Shown: in pieces, positions 40,341 to 54,141 of the stretch | How positions within the stretch are numbered: position 1 is the first letter of the stretch | How the letters are laid out: every line of letters starts with the position of its first letter | Source of the DNA: Hydractinia symbiolongicarpus | Taxonomy: Eukaryota > Cnidaria > Hydrozoa > Anthoathecata > Hydractiniidae | Assembly: GCF_029227915.1 (NCBI RefSeq) | Contig: NC_079879.1 | Location: forward strand, 2,108,001-2,172,000 | Direction: 5' to 3' | DNA: 64,000 nt | Made by a program: the position numbers and the translations under genes | The notes under the pieces: model-generated | What the model saw: the letters and a program-made list of their open reading frames with translations, nothing else | What the model was told of the DNA's origin: nothing | The model's database searches: none

Positions 40341-41639
40341 AACATGCATTTAGCGATATTTTTCTGATATTACTAGGTTGCATCGCTTTTAACAGTGAAA
40401 CGATCGGCTGTGAGACTTAATTTAACTGATTTTGGACTTTGACCTTATAAGTGTGATAAATGAGGCAATTGGACACCAAGAAATAACATTCTTCTTAGTT
40501 TGAAATGATTGCTGGAACTCAGCGATCACACTGGGCGCTGTGGTAGAGCTTTAATGAAATATTTAGATAAATATGTCATTTTGGCCGGGGGGCAGTCGTA
40601 GTCGTTAGCGCGCGCTGAAGAAATAGAGACAGTTTCAAAAACTACATTTTATTGCCTTTCAAGCAGTATCAGTCCGCGTGAGCTCCAACGGTTGCTTCAC
40701 ATATTCGTACCAACATGTATTTAGCGATATTTTTTTGATATTACTAGGTTGCATCGTTTTTAACAGTGAAAAGATTGACTGTGGGACTTAATTGAACTGA
40801 TTTTGGACTTTGACCTTATAAATGTTATAAATGAGGCAATTGGACTCCAAGAAATAGCATTCTTATTAATTTGACATGATTGCTGGAACTCAATGGTTAC
40901 GCAGGGCGCTGTGGTAGCGCTTTAATGAAAAATTTAGAAAAATAAATTAGTTCTTACTGTGGGACCAATCCTAGCAGTTAACGCGCGCTGAGAAAACAGA
41001 GACAGTTTCCAAAACTACATTTCATTGAATTTCTAACGGTATAAGTCCGTTTCAGTTACAACGGTTGCGTCAAATATTAGTACCAACATGTATTTAGCGA
41101 TATTTTTCTGATACTACTAGGTTGTATCGCTTTTAACAGTGAAACGATTGACTGTGGGACTTAATGGAACTGATTTTGGACTTTGACCTTATAAATGTTA
41201 TAAATGAGGCAATTGGACTCCAACAAATGGCATTTTTCATAATTTGACATCATTGCTGGAACTGAATGGTTACACAGGGCGCTGTGGTAGCGCTTTAATG
41301 AAAATTTAGATAAATAAATCAGTTCTTACTGTACGACCAATTCTAGCCATTAACGGGCGCTATTAAAACAAAGACAGTTACCAAAAAATACATTTTATTG
41401 AATTTCTAACGGTATAAGTCCGTTTCAGTTACAACGGTTGAGTCAGATATTCGTACCAACATGTATTTAGCGATATTTTTCTGATATTACTAGGTTGCAT
41501 CACTTTTAACAGTGAAAAGATGGACTGTGGGACTTAATTGCACTGATTTTGAACTTTGACCTGATAAGTGTGATAAATGAGGCAATTGGACTCCAAGAAA
41601 TAACATTCTTCTTAGTTTGAAATGATTGCTGGAACTCAG

Positions 41640-43130
41640 CGATCACACTGGGCGCTCTGGTAGAGCTTTAATGAAAAATTCAGATAAATATCTCATTTTG
41701 GCCCGGGGGGCCAGTCGTAGTCGTTAGCGCGCGCTGAAGAAATAGAGACAGTTTCAAAAACTACAATTCATTGCCTTTCAAGCAGTATCAGTCAGCTTGA
41801 GTTCCAACGGTTGCGTCACAAATTCGTACCAACATGTATTTAGCGATATTTTTCTGATATTACTAGGTTGCATCGCTTTTAACAGTGAAAAAATTTGACT
41901 GTGCGACTTAATTGAACTGATTTTTGGACTTTGACCTGATAAATGTTATAAATGAGGCAATTGGACTCCAAGAAATAGCGTTCTTATTAATTTGACATGA
42001 TTGCTGGAACTCAATGATTACGCAGGGCGCTGAGGTAGCGCTTTAATGAAAAATTTAGAAAAATAAATCAGTTCTTACTGTGGGACCAATCCTAGCCGTT
42101 AACGCGCGCTGAGAAAACAGAGACAGTTTCCAAAACTACATTTCATTGAATTTCTAACGGTATAAGTCCGTTTCAGTTACAACAGTTGCGTCAAATATTA
42201 GTACAAACATGTATTTAGCGATATTTTTCTGATATTACTAGGTTGCATCGCTTTTAACAGTGAAACGATCGACTGTGGGACTTAATTCAGCTGATTTTGG
42301 ACTTTGACCTTATAAATGTGATAAATGAGTCAATTTGACTTCAAAAAAACAACATTTTTCTTAGTCTGACATGATTGCTGGAACTCAGCGATCACACTGG
42401 GCGCTGTGGTAGAGCTTTAATGAAAAATTCAGATAAATATCTCATTTTGGCCCGGGGGGGGCAGTCGTAGTCGTTAGCGCGCGCTGAAGAAATAGAGACA
42501 GTTTCAAAAACTACAATTCATTGCCTTTCAAGCAGTATCAGTCAGCTTGAGTTCCAACGGTTGCGTCACAAATTCGTACCAACATGTATTTAGCGATATT
42601 TTTCTGATATTACTAGGTTGCATCGCTTTTAACAGTGAAAAGATTGACTGTGCGACTTAATTGAACTGATTTTTGGACTTTGACCTGATAAATGTTATAA
42701 ATGAGGCAATTGGACTCCAAGAAATAGCGTTCTTATTAATTTGACATGATTGCTGGAACTCAATGATTACGCAGGGCGCTGAGGTAGCGCTTTAATGAAA
42801 AATTTAGAAAAATAAATCAGTTCTTACTGTGGGACCAATCCTAGCCGTTAACGCGCGCTGAGAAAACAGAGACAGTTTCCAAAACTACATTTCATTGAAT
42901 TTCTAACGGTATAAGTCCGTTTCAGTTACAACGGTTGCGTCAAATATTAGTACAAACATGTATTTAGCGATATTTTTCTGATATTACTAGGTTGCATCGC
43001 TTTTAACAGTGAAACGATTGACTGTGGGACTTAATTCAGCTGATTTTGGACTTTAACCTTATAAATGTGATAAATGAGTCAATTTGACTTCAAAAAAACA
43101 ACATTTTTCTTAGTCTGACATGATTGCTGG
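41640..43130 (+). repeat. Dimer tandem duplication, ~749 bp x 2
   Basis: Anchors 41831 and 42581 (750 bp) and 42206 and 42955 (749 bp) match. Shared private features are CACAAATTCGTACC, GTGCGACTTAATTG, GACCTGATAAATG, TAGTACAAACATG and the GC-rich block at 41700 and 42449. The two copies differ in G-run length (six against seven G, with the downstream CC lost) and in the number of A's in GTGAAAA. Confidence 0.8.
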
Positions 43131-43509
43131 AACTCAGCGATTTCACAGGGTGCTGTGGTAGCGCGTTATTTAAACATTTAGATTAGTATGTCATTTTGTA
43201 TTGTGAGACCAATCGTAGCCCTTAGGACACGCTGGAGAAGTAGAGACAGTTTCAAAAACTACATTTCATTGCCTTTAAAGCAGTATGAGTCCGCTTGAGT
43301 TTCAACGGTTGCGTCACATATTCGTACCAACATGTATTTAGCGATATTTTTCTGATATTACTAGGTGGCATCACTTTTAACAGTGAAAAGATTGACTGTG
43401 GGTCTTAATTGAACTGATTTTGGACTTTGACCTTATAAATAATATAAATGAGGCAATTGGACTCCAAGAACAAGCATTCTTCTTAATTTGACATGATTTC
43501 TGGAACTCA

Positions 43510-46500
43510 GCCATTACACTGGGCGCTGTGATAGCGCTTCATTTAAAAATTCAGATAAATAAGTCATTTTGAAATGTGGGACCAATCCTAGCCGCTAGCG
43601 CTCGTTGAAGAAATAGAGACATTTTCAAAAACTGCATTTCATTGATTTTCTAACGGTATAAGTCCGTTTCATTTACAACGGTTGCGTCAAATATTAGTAC
43701 CAACATGTATTTAGCGATATTTTTCTGATATTACTAGGTTGCATCGCTTTTAACAATGAAGCGATTGACTGTGGGACTTAATTTCACTGATTTTGGACTT
43801 TGACCTTATAAATGTGATAAATGAGCCAATTTGACTCCAAGAAACAACATTCTTCTTAATCTGACATGATTGCTGGAACTCAGCGATTTCACAGGGTGCT
43901 GTGGTAGCGCGTTATTTAAAAATTTAGATTAGTATGTCATTTTGTACTGTGGGACCAATTGTAGCCCTTAGCACGCGCTGAAAAAGTAGAGACAGTTTCA
44001 AAAACTACATTTCGTTGACTTTCTAACAGTATCAGTCGGCTTGAGTTACAACGGTTGCGTCACATATTCGTACCAACATGTATTTAGCGATATTTTCCTG
44101 ATATTACTAGGTTGCATCGCTTTTAACAGTGAAACGATTGACTGTGGGACTTAATTGCACTAATTTTGGACTTTGACCTTATCAGTGTGACAAATGAGGC
44201 AATTGGACTCCAAGAAATAACATTCTTCTTAGTTTGAAATGATTGCTGGAACTCAGCGATCACACTGGGCGCTGTGGTGGAGCTTTAATGAAAAATTCAG
44301 ATAAATATCTCATTTCGGCCCGGGGGATCCAGTCGTAGTCGTTAGCGCGCGCTGAAGAAATAGAGACAGTTTCAAAAACTAAACTTCAATGCCTTTCAAG
44401 CAGTATCAGTCCGCTTGAGTTCCAACGGTTGCGTCACATATTCGTACCAACATGTATTTAGCGATATTTTTCTGATATTACTAGGTTGCATCGCTTTTAA
44501 CAGTGAAAAGATTGACTGTGGGACTTAATTGAACTGATTTTTGGACTTTGACCTTATAAATGTTATAAATGAGGCAATTGGACTCCAAGAAATAGCGTTC
44601 TTATTAATTTGACACGATTGCTGGAACTCAATGATTACGCAGGGCGCTGAGGTAGCGCTTTAATGAAAAATTTAGAAAAATAAATCAGTTCTTACTGTGG
44701 GACCAATCCTAGCCGTTAACGCGCGCTGAGAAAACAGAGACAGTTTCCAAAACTACATTTCATTGAATTTCTAACGGTATAAGTCCGTTTCAGTTACAAC
44801 GGTTGCGTCAAATATTAGTACCAACATGTATTTAGCGATATTTTTCTGATATTACTAGGTTGCATCGCTTTTAACAGTGAAACGATTGACTGTGGGACTT
44901 AATTCAGTTGATTTTGGACTTTGACCTTATAAATGTGATAAATGAGTCAATTTGACTTAAAAAAAACAACATTGTTCTTAGTCTGACATGATTGCTGGAA
45001 CTCAGCGATTTCACAGGCTGCTGTGGTAGCGCGTTATTTAAAAATTTAGATTAGTATGTCAGTTTGTACTGTGAGACCAATCGTAGCCCTTAGGACGCGC
45101 TGAAGAAGTAGAGACAGTTTCAAAAACTACATTTCATTGCCTTTAAAGCAGTATGAGTCCGCTTGAGTTCCAACGGTTGCGTCACATATTCGTACCAACA
45201 TGAATTTGGCGATATTTTTCTGATATTACTAGGTTGCATCACTTTTAACAGTGAAAAGATTGACTGTGGGTCTTAATTGAACTGATTTTGGACTTTGACC
45301 TTATAAATATTATAAATGAGGCAATTGGACTCCAAGAAAAAGCATTCTTCTTAATTTGACATGATTGCTGGAACTCAGCGATTACACTAGCCGCTGTGTT
45401 AGCGCTTTAATGAAGAATTTAGATACATATGTCATTTTGTACTGTAGGACCAATCCTAGCCGTTAACGCGCGCTGAGAAAACATAGACAGTTTCCAAAAC
45501 TAAATGTCATTGATTTTCTAACGGTATAAGTCCGTTTCAGTTGCAACAGTTTCGTCACATATTCGTACCAACATGTATTTAGCGATATTTTTCTGATATT
45601 ACTAGGTTGCATCGCTTTTAACAGTGAAAAGATTGACTGTGGGACTTAATTGAACTGATTTTTGGACTTTGACCTTATAAATGTTATAAATGAGGCAATT
45701 GGACTCCAAGAAATAGCGTTCTTATTAATTTGACACGATTGCTGGAACTCAATGATTACGCAGGGCGCTGAGGTAGCGCTTTAATGAAAAATTTAGAAAA
45801 ATAAATCAGTTCTTACTGTGGGACCAATCCTAGCCGTTAACGCGCGCTGAGAAAACATAGACAGTTTCCAAAACTACATGTCATTGATTTTCTAACGGTA
45901 TAAGTCCGTTTCAGTTACAACGGTTGCGTCACATATTCGTACCAACATGTATTTATCGATATTTTTCTGATATTACTAGGTTGCATCGCTTTTAACAGTG
46001 AAAAGATTGACTGTGGGACTTAATTGAACTGATTTTTGGACTTTGACCTTATAAATGTGATAAATGATCCAATTTGACTCCAAGAAACAACATTCTTCTT
46101 AATCTGACATGATTGCTGGAACTCAGCGATTTCACAGGGTGTTGTGGTAGCGCGTTATTTAAAAATTTAGATTAGCATTTCATTTTGTACTGTGGGACCA
46201 ATCGTAGCCCTTAGCACGCGCTGAAAAAATAGAGACAGTTTCAAAAACTACACTTAATTGCCTTTCAAGCAGTATCAGTCCGCTTGACTTCCAACGGTTG
46301 CGTCACATATTCGTACCAACATGTATTTAGCGATATTTTTCTGATATTACTAGGTTGCATAGCTTTTAACAGTGAAAAGATTGACTGTGGGACTTAATTG
46401 AACTGATTTTGGACTTTGACCTTATAAATGTTATAAATGAGGCAATTGGACTCCAAGAAATAGCGTTCTTATTAATTTAACATGATTGCTGGAACTCAAT

Positions 46501-47200
46501 GATTATGCAGGGCGCTGAGGTAGCGCTTTAATGAAAAATTTAGAAAAATAAATCAGTTCTTACTGTGGGACCAATCCTAGCCGTTAACGCGCGCTGAGAA
46601 AACAGCAACATTTTTCAAAACTACATTTCATTGAATTTCTAACGGTATAAGTCCGTTTCAGTTACAACGGTTGCGTCAAATATTAGTACCAACATGTATT
46701 TAGCGATATTTTTCCGATATTACTAGGTTGCATCGCTATTAACAGTGAAGCGATTGACTGTGGGACTTAATTCAGCTGATTTTGGACTTTGACCTTATAA
46801 ATGTGATAAATGAGCCAATTTGACTTCAAGAAACAACATTCTTCTTAGTCTGACATGATTGCTGGAACTCAGCGATTTCACAGGGTGCTGTGGTAGCGCG
46901 TTATTTAAAAATTTAGATTAGTATGTCATTTTGTACTGTGAGACCAATCGTAGCCCTTAGGACGCGCTGAAGAAGTAGAGACAGTTTCAAAAACTACATT
47001 TCATTGCCTTTCTAACAGTATCAGTCCCCTTGAGTTACAACGGTTGGGTCACATATTCGTACCAACATGTATTTAGCGATGTTTTTCTGATATTACTAGG
47101 TTGCATCGCTTTTAACAGTGAAACGATTGACTGTGGGACTTAATGGAACTGATTTCGGACTTTGACCTTATAAATGTTATAAATGAGGCAATTGGACTCC
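43510..47200 (+). repeat. Block alpha4 (~3.7 kb, 10 monomers)
   Basis: From about 43.51 kb it matches alpha2 at a constant 10,435-bp offset (anchors 43702, 44075, 44449, 44823 and 45197 against 33267, 33640, 34014, 34388 and 34762). The offset becomes 10,436 bp after the GCAACAGTTTCGTC site, where alpha2 has a 1-bp deletion. From 44.1 kb it also matches alpha3 at 7,365 bp. It ends near 47.2 kb, where CCAAGAAATGG is replaced by CCAGGAAATACCG. It is separated from alpha3 by about 3.7 kb of other monomers. Confidence 0.85.
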
Positions 47201-49690
47201 AGGAAATACCGTTCTTATTAATTTGACCTGGAACTCAATGATTACGCAGGGCGCTGAGGTAGCGCTTTAATGAAAAATTTAGAAAAATAAATCAGTGCTT
47301 ACTGTGGGACCAATCCTAGCCGTTAAAGCGCGCTGAGAAAACAGAGACAGTTTCCAACACTACATTTCATTGAATTTCTAACGGTATAAGTCCGTTTCAG
47401 TTACAACGATTGCGTCAAATAATAGTACCAACATGTATTTAGCGATATTTTTCTGATATTACTAGGTTGCATCGCTTTTAACAGTGAAACGATTGACTGT
47501 GGGACTTAATTCAGCTGATTTTGGACTTTGACCTTATAAATGTGATAAATGAGTCAATTTGACTTCAAAAAAACAACATTTTTCTTAGTCTGACATGATT
47601 GCTGGATCTCAGCGATTTCACAGGGTGCTGTGGTAGAGTGTTATTTAAACATTTAGATTAGTATGTCATTTTGTACTGTGAGACCAATCGTAGCCCTTAG
47701 GACACGCTGAAGAAGTAGAGACAGTTTCAAACACTACATTTCATTGCCTTCAAAGCAGTATGAGTCCGCTTGAGTTCCAACGGTTGCGTCACATATTCGT
47801 ACCAACATGTATTTAGCGATATTTTTCTGATATTACTAGGTTGCATCACTTTTAACAGTGAAAAGATTGACTATGGGTCTTAATTGAACTGATTTTGGAC
47901 TTTGACCTTATAAATATTATAAATGAGGCAATTGGACTCCAAGAAAAAGCATTCTTCTTAATTTGACATGATTGCTGGAACTCAGCGATTACATTAGCCG
48001 CTGTGGTAGTGCTTTAATGAAGAATTTAGATAAATATGTCATTTTGTACTATAGGACCAATCCTAGCCGTTAACGCGCGCTGAGAAAACATAGACAGTTT
48101 CCAAAACTACATGTCATTGATTTTCTAACGGTATAAGTCCGTTTCAGTTACAACGGTTGCGTCACATATTCGTACCAACATGTATTTAGCGATATTTTTC
48201 TGATATTACTAGGTTGCATCGCTTTTAACAGTGAAAAGATTGATTGTGGGACTTAATTGCACTGATTTTGAACTTTGACCTTATAAGTGTGATAAATGAG
48301 GCAATTGGACTCCAAGAAATAACATTCTTCTTAGTTTGAAATGATTGCTGGAACTCAGCGATCACACTGGGCGCTGTGGTAGAGCTTTAATGAAAAATTC
48401 AGATAAATATCTCATTTTGACCCGGGGGGCCAGTCGTAGTCGTTAGCGCGCGCTGAAGAAATAGAGACAGTTTCAAAAACTACACTTCATTGCCTTTCAA
48501 GCAGTATCAGTCAGCTTGAGTTCCAACGGTTGCGTCACATATTCGTACCAACATGTATTTAGCGATATTTTTCTGATATTACTAGGTTGCATCGCTTTTA
48601 ACAGTGAAAAGATTGACTGTGGGACTTAATTGAACTGATTTTTGGACTTTGACCTGATAAATGTTATAAATGAGGCAATTGGACTCCAGAAAATAGCGTT
48701 CTTATTAATTTGACCTGGAACTCAATGATTACGCAGGGCGCTGAGGTAGCGCTTTAATGAAAAATTTAGAAAAATAAATCAGTTCTTACTGTGGGACCAA
48801 TCCTAGCCGTTAAAGCGCGCTGAGAAAACAGAGACAGTTTCCAACACTACATTTCATTGAATTTCTAACGGTATAAGTCCGTCTCAGTTACAACGGTTGC
48901 GTCAAATATTAGTACAAACATGTATTTAGCGATATTTTTCTGATATTACTAGGTTGCATCGCTTTTAACAGTGAAACGATTGACTGTGGGACTTAATTCA
49001 GTTGATTTTGGACTTTGACCTTATAAATGTGATAAATGAGTCAATTTGACTTAAAAAAAACAACATTGTTCTTAGTCTGACATGATTGCTGGAACTCAGA
49101 GATTTCACAGGGTGCTGTGGTAGAGTGTTATTTAAACATTTAGATTAGTATGTCATTTTGTACTGTGAGACCAATCGTAGCCCTTAGGACACGCTGAAGA
49201 AGTAGAGACAGTTTTAAACACTACATTTCATTGCCTTCAAAGCAGTATGAGTCCGCTTGAGTTCCAACGGTTGCGTCACATATTCGTACCAACATGTATT
49301 TAGCGATATTTTTCTGATATTACAAGGTTGCATCACTTTTAACAGTGAAAAGATTGACTGTGGGTCTTAATTGAACTGATTTTGGACTTTGACCTTATAA
49401 ATATTATAAATGAGGCAATTGGACTCCAAGAAAAAGCATTCTTCTTAATTTGACATGATTGCTGGAACTCAGCGATTACACTAGCCGCTGTGGTAGTGCT
49501 TTAATGAAGAATTTAGATAAATATGTCATTTTGTACTATAGGACCAATCCTAGCCGTTAACGCGCGCTGAGAAAACATAGACAGTTTCCAAAACTACATG
49601 TCATTGATTTTCTAACGGTATAAGTCCGTTTCAGTTACAACGGTTGCGTCACATATTCGTACCAACATGTATTTAGCGATATTTTTCTGA
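47190..49690 (+). repeat. Four-monomer offset repeat (~1,487 bp)
   Basis: About 1.0 kb at 47.19-48.2 kb recurs at 48.68-49.69 kb; anchors 47430, 47804 and 48177 match 48917, 49291 and 49664 at 1,487 bp. Both copies share a 7-bp deletion that turns TTTGACATGATTGCTGG into TTTGACCTGG (near 47,227 and 48,714), plus GGTAGAGTGTTATTTAAAC and TACTATAGGACC. The shared deletion explains the 366- and 367-bp monomer spacings. Confidence 0.8.
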
Positions 49691-51903
49691 TATTACTAGG
49701 ATGCATCGCTTTTAACAGTGAAAAGATTGACTGTGGGACTTAATTGAACTGATTTTTGGACTTTGACCTTATAAATGTTATAAATGAGGCAATTGGACTC
49801 CAAGAAATAGCATTCTTATTAATTTGACATGATTGCTGGAACTCAATGATTACGCAGGGCGCTGAGGTAGTGCTTTAATGAAAAATTTAGAAAAATAAAT
49901 CAGTTCTTACTGTGGGACCAATCCTAGCCGTTAACGCGCGCTGAGAATACAGAGACAGTTTCCAAAACTACATTTCATTGAATTTCTAACGGTATAAGTC
50001 CGTTTCAGTTACAACGATTGCGTCAAATAATAGTACCAACATGTATTTAGCGATATTTTTCTGATATTACTAGGTTGCATCGCTTTTAACAGTGAAACGA
50101 TTGACTGTGGGACTTAATTCAGCTGATTTTGGACTTTGACCTTATAAATGTGATAAATGAGCCAATTTGACTCCAAGAAACAACATTCTTCTTAATCTAA
50201 CATGATTGCTGGAACTCAGCGATTTCACAGGGTGTTGTGGTAGCGCGTTATTTAAAAATTTAGATTAGTATGTCATTTTGTACTGTGGGACCAATCGTAG
50301 CCTTTAGCACGCGCTGAAAAAATAGAGACAGTTTCAAAAACTACATTTCATTGACTTTCTAACATTATCAGTCGGCTTGAGTTACAACGGTTGCGCCACA
50401 TATTCGTACCAACATGTATTTAGCGATATTTTTCTGATATTTCTAGGTTGCATCGCTTTTAACAATGAAACGATCGACTGTGAGACTTAATTGAACTGAT
50501 TTTGGACTTTGACCTTATAAGTGTGATAAATGAGGCAATTGGACTCCAAGAAATAACATTCTTCTTAGTTTGAAATGATTGCTGGAACTCAGCGATCACA
50601 CTGGGCGCTGTGGTAGAGCTTTAATGAAAAATTTAGATAAATATCTCATTTTGGCCCGGGGGGCCAGTCCTAGCCGTTAACGCGCGCTGAGAAAATAGAG
50701 ACAAATTTCAAAACTACATTTCATTGAATTTCTAACGGTATAAGTCCGTTTCAGTTACAACGGTTGCGTCAAATATTAGTACCAACATGTATTTAGCGAA
50801 ATTTTTCTGATATTACTAGGTTGCATCGCTATTAACAGTGAAGCGATTGACTGTGGGACTTAATTGAACTGATTTTGAACTTTGACCTTATAAATGTGAT
50901 AAATGAGCCAATTTGACTTCAAGAAACAACATTCTTCTTAGTCTGACATGATTGCTGGAACTCAGCGATTTCACAGGGTGCTGTGGTAGCGCGTTATTTA
51001 AAAATTTAGATTAGTATGTCATTTTGTACTGTGAGACCAATCGTAGCCCTTAGGACGCGCTGAAGAAGTAGAGACAGTTTCAAAAACTACATTTCATTGA
51101 CTTTCTAACATTATCAGTCGGCTTGAGTTATAACGGTTGCGTCACATATTCGTACCAACATGTATTTAGCGATATTTTTCTGATATTACTAGGTTGCATC
51201 GCTTTTAACAGTGAAACGATCGACTGTGAGACTTAATTGAACTGATTTTGGACTTTGACCTTATAAGTGTGATAAATGAGGCAATTGGACTCCAAGAAAT
51301 AACATTCTTCTTAGTTTGAAATGATTGCTGGAAGTCAGCGATCACACTGGGCGCTGTGGTAGAGCTTTAATGAAAAATTTAGATAAATATGTCATTTTGG
51401 CCCGGGGGGGGCAGTCGTAGTCGTTAGCGCGCGCTGAAGAAATAGAGACAGTTTCAAAAATTACATTTCATTGCCTTTCAAGCAGTATCAGTCCGCTTGA
51501 GTTCCAACGGTTGCGTCACATATTCGTACCAACATGTATTTAGCGATATTTTTTTGATATTACTAGGTTGCATCGCTTTTAACAGTGAAAAAATTGACTG
51601 TGGGACTTAATTGAACTGATTTTGGACTTTGACCTTATAAATGTTATAAATGAGGCAATTGGACTCCAAGAAATAGCATTCTTATTAATTTGACATGATT
51701 GCTGGAACTCAATGATTACGCAGGGCGCTGTGGTGGTGCTTTAATGAAACATTTAGAAAAATAAATCAGTTCTTACTGTGGGACCAATCCTAGCCGTTAA
51801 CGCGCGCTGAGAAAACAGAGACAGTTTCCAAAGATACATTTCATTGAATTTCTAACGGTATAAGTCCGTTTCAGTTACAACGGTTGCGTCAAATATTAGT
51901 ACC

Positions 51904-52276
51904 AACATGTATTTAGCGATATTTTTCTGATATTACTAGGTTGTATCGCTTTTAACAGTGAAACGATTGACTGTGGGACTTAATGGAACTGATTTTGGAA
52001 TTTGACCTTATAAATGTTATAAATGAGGCAATTGGACTCCAAGAAACAACATTCTTCTTAATTTGACATGATTGCTGGAACTCAGTGATTACACTGGGCG
52101 CTGTGGTAGCGCTTTAATGAAAAATTTAGATAAATAAATCAGTTTTTACTGTGGGACCAATTCTAGCCGTTAACGCGCGCTATTAAAACAGAGACAGGTT
52201 CCAAAACTACATTTTATTGAATTTCTAACGGTATAAGTTCGTTTCAGTTAGAACGGTTGAATCACATATTCGTATC
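51904..52276 (+). repeat. Reference monomer (373 bp) with landmarks
   Basis: This representative unit shows the layout shared by the array. The anchor AACAT starts at 51904 (here followed by GTATTTAG). The first ACTGTGGGAC box is at 51970-51979 and a TATAAAT run at 52009-52015. A perfect 5-bp-stem hairpin GCGCT-GTGGT-AGCGC lies at 52098-52112. The second ACTGTGGGAC box is at 52148-52157, 178 bp after the first, and the palindrome CGTTAACG is at 52168-52175, followed directly by CGCGC. The stretch from the anchor through TTGCATCGCTTTT is the least variable part by eye. The stretch from the TATAAAT run to the palindrome holds most of the type-defining differences. Monomer boundaries in a satellite are arbitrary; the anchor was chosen for convenience. 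Confidence 0.85.
52098..52112. other. Hairpin GCGCT-GTGGT-AGCGC (monomer landmark)
   Basis: A perfect 5-bp inverted repeat around a 5-base loop, found in many monomers. The loop varies (GTGGT, GTGAT, GAGGT) while the stem stays intact in those classes. Other classes break the stem (GGTGCTGTGGTAGCGCG, GCGCTGTGGTAGAGC). It is removed in the 25-bp- and ~104-bp-deletion monomers. The stem is short, so a functional role is not established. Confidence 0.6.
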
Positions 52277-54141
52277 AACATTTATTTAGTGATATTTTTC
52301 TGATATTTCTAGGTTGCATCAACTTTAACAGTAAAACAATTGACTGTGGGACTTAATTGAACTGATTTTGTACTTTGACTTTATAAATGTTATAAATGAG
52401 GCTATTGGACTCCAAGAAATAACATTCTTCTTAATTTGACGTGATTGCTGAACTCAGAGATTACACTGGGCGCTGTGGTAGCACCTTAATGAAGAATTTA
52501 GATAAATATGTTATTTTGGCACGGGGGGCCAGTCCTAGCCGTTAACGCGCGCTGAGAAAATAGAGACAGTTTTCAAAACTACATTTCATTGAATTTCTAA
52601 CGGTATAAGTCCGTTTCAGTTACAACGGTTGCGTCAAATATTAGTACCAACATGTATTTAGCGAAATTTTTCTGATATTACTAGGTTGCATCGCTATTAA
52701 CAGTGAAGCGATTGACTGTGGGACTTAATTGAGCTGATTTTGAACTTTGACATTATAAATGTGATAAATGAGCCAATTTGACTTCAAGAAACAACATTCT
52801 TCTTAGTCTGACATGATTGCTGGAACTCAGCGATTTCACAGGGTGCTGTGGTAGCGCGTTATTTAAAAATTTAGATTAGTATGTCATTTTGTACTGTGAG
52901 ACCAATCGTAGCCCTTAGGACGCGCTGAAGAAGTAGAGACAGTTTCAAAAACTACATTTCATTGCCTTTCTAACAGTATCAGTCCCCTTGAGTTACAACG
53001 GTTGCGTCACATATTCGTACCAACATGTATTTAGCGAAATTTTTCTGATATTACTAGGTTGCATCGCTTTTAACAGTGAAACGATTGACTGTGGGACTTA
53101 ATGGAACTGATTTTGGACTTTGGCCTTATAAATGTTATAAATGAGGCAATTGGACTCCAAGAAATGGCATTCTTCTTAATTTGACATGATTGCTGGAACT
53201 TAATGATTACACAGGGCGCTGTGGTAGCGCTTTAATGAAAAATTTATATAAATAAATCAGTTCTTACTGTGGGACCAATTCTAGCCGTTAACGAGCGCTA
53301 TTAAAACAGAGACAGTTACCAAAAATACATTTTATTGAATTTCTAACGGTATAAGTCCGTTTCAGTTACAACGGTTGAGTCATATATTCGTACCAACATG
53401 TATTTAGGGATATTTTTCTGATATTACTAGGTTGCATCGCTTTTAACAGTGAAACGATTGACTGTGGGACTTAATTGAACTGATTTTGGACTTTGACCTT
53501 ATAAGTGTGATAAATGAGGCAATTGGACTCCAAGAAATAACATTCTTCTTAGTTTGAAATGATTGCTGGAAGTCAGCGATCACACTGGGCGCTGTGGTAG
53601 AGCTTTAATGAAAAATTTAGATAAATATGTCATTTTGGCCCGGGGGGGGCAGTCGTAGTCGTTAGCGCGAGCTGAAGAAATAGAGACAGTTTCAAAAATT
53701 ACATTTCATTGCCTTTCAAGCAGTATCAGTCCGCTTGAGTTCCAACGGTTGCGTCACATATTCGTACCAACATGTATTTAGCGATATTTTTTTGATATTA
53801 CTAGGTTGCATCGCTTTTAACAGTGAAAAAATTGACTGTGGGACTTAATTGAACTGATTTTGGACTTTGACCTTATAAATGTTATAAATGAGGCAATTGG
53901 ACTCCAAGAAATAGCATTCTTATTAATTTGACATGATTGCTGGGACTCAATGATTACGCAGGGCGCTGTGGTGGCGCTTTAATGAAACATTTAGAAAAAT
54001 AAATCAGTTCTTACTGTGGGACCAATCCTAGCCGTTAACGCGCGCTGAGAAAACAGAGACAGTTTCCAAAGATACATTTCATTGAATTTCTAACGGCATA
54101 AGTCCGTTTCAGTTACAACGGTTGCGTCAAATATTAGTACC

